Assembly (NCBI GenBank): GCA_030247855.1 | Contig: JAPDRN010000051.1 | Coordinates: 62,001-126,000 of the forward strand | Reading direction: 5' to 3' | Length of the DNA stretch: 64,000 bases | Origin: Knufia peltigerae | Taxonomy: Eukaryota; Ascomycota; Eurotiomycetes; Chaetothyriales; Trichomeriaceae | Part shown: one piece after another, positions 63,354 to 64,000 of the stretch | Position numbering within the stretch: the stretch's first letter is position 1 | How the letters are laid out: each line of letters starts with the position of its first letter | Position numbers and translations under genes: made by a program | The notes under the pieces: model-generated | What the model saw: the letters and a program-made list of their open reading frames with translations, nothing else | Told to the model about the DNA's origin: nothing | The model's database searches: none

Positions 63354-64000
63354 TCACACCTCGACGATAGCCCGATACCTCATGTTTCCCTCATCCAACT
63401 TCTTCATGGCAGCCGTAATGCCCTCTTTGGTCATGGGAAACTTCTCCAAGATTGGCCTGATGTCATGTTTGGCAGCGAAAGACAACATCGCTCTCATTGA
63501 TTGAGGATGCGCCCCGCCCGACCCAATGATGCTGTACCCATACACCAACAAGGGGAAGATAGGCACAGGCCAGGCATCGAAGCTCGTGGTAAGGGGAAAC
63601 ACTTTTGCAAACGGTGCTAGCACGGGAACGTATCTGTTGCAATAACATTAGTCAAGAGGAATCCTCGGAAGGTAGATTGAGAATGGGGGGAGGGGAGGTT
63701 ATCCACTCACAAGGACAAATCTGGAAGGACGTTCGTTGTGATGAGGAAGAAATCAACAGGCTCGATGCCTTCGAACTTAGTCACGCCCTTGGTGGCGTGG
63801 AACTCCGACGCTCCAAGCTTGAAAGCCTCGTCCTTCTTCGACTCCGTGCCTGAGAACACAACGGCTTCCATCCCCATCTTGATGACGAATTGAATGGCCA
63901 GATGACCCAGTCCTCCGATACCCAAGATGCCGACACGGTCTCCCGCTTTGGCGCCATGTTCATACAAAGGTCCCCAGACCGTCGCTCCTCCACACATCAG
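63354..64000 (-). CDS. Zinc-type NADP alcohol dehydrogenase, 3' part
   Basis: Partial gene that continues beyond the right edge. Two exons are visible: 64000-63711 and 63633-63354, joined in phase over a 77-nt intron to 189 residues. It starts in the segment LMCGGATVWGPLYEHGAKAG, continues through the nucleotide-binding GILGIGGLGHLAIQFVIKMG and ends with GMEAV...FPMTKEGITAAMKKLDEGNM and RAIVEV. This order matches the cinnamyl-alcohol/ADH6-type medium-chain dehydrogenases, which reduce aldehydes with NADPH. The catalytic zinc ligands lie in the missing N-terminal half. The visible part has no break. It is convergent with the SDR pseudogene. Confidence 0.88.

Overview
The window looks like nuclear DNA of a filamentous ascomycete (Pezizomycotina, probably Eurotiomycetes or a black-yeast relative; the narrower placement is inference). 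The genes are typical fungal single-copy genes. Their introns are short (mostly 45-85 nt), start with GT, end with AG, and several show a CTAAC-type branch site. Genes lie on both strands with no operons. I rebuilt spliced models by matching reading phase across each intron; exon coordinates are given in each entry. I recognise no virus, CRISPR array, rRNA or tRNA.

Layout. 1-20 kb: ATP synthase subunit g (-), a double-PAS-like protein (+), a short disordered protein (+), a 3.3 kb gene-free stretch, the DEAD-box helicase Rok1 (-), a conserved fungal protein of unknown role (+), the heterochromatin factor Clr2 (+), ribosomal protein L17 (+) and a hypothetical protein (-). 20-23.8 kb is gene-poor. 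23.8-28.3 kb holds two convergent MFS transporters: a Dal5/Tna1-type anion transporter (+) and a siderophore-iron transporter (-). 29-38 kb: a coiled-coil hypothetical (-), a 3.7 kb gene-free stretch with a strong RNA hairpin, an RBM39/Rsd1 splicing factor (-) and a PHD-finger protein (-). 39-48 kb: ribosomal proteins S22 and S25 (+), a cytochrome b5-like/MAPR haem protein (-), a Pex22-like peroxin (+) and the SAGA subunit Spt20 (+). 49-64 kb: an acyltransferase-3 membrane enzyme (-), an ArsB/CitMHS-type ion transporter (-), a large membrane protein of unknown function (+), a Mn-type CDF cation transporter (-), a decayed short-chain dehydrogenase (+) and the 3' part of a zinc alcohol dehydrogenase (-, running off the window).

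Most of the window is housekeeping (translation, ribosome biogenesis, splicing, chromatin, mitochondria, peroxisomes), with metal and anion transporters interspersed. I do not see a clustered pathway. The last 2 kb, with a broken SDR and an ADH, look more accessory. The least explained signals are non-coding: a near-perfect hairpin at 32.04 kb, a 26-bp perfect palindrome at 60.1 kb between two convergent transporter/membrane genes, and a 9-bp motif TACGGAGTA that recurs only in intergenic DNA. Among proteins, the 722-residue membrane protein, the double-PAS protein and the 459-residue coiled-coil protein lack an assignable role.
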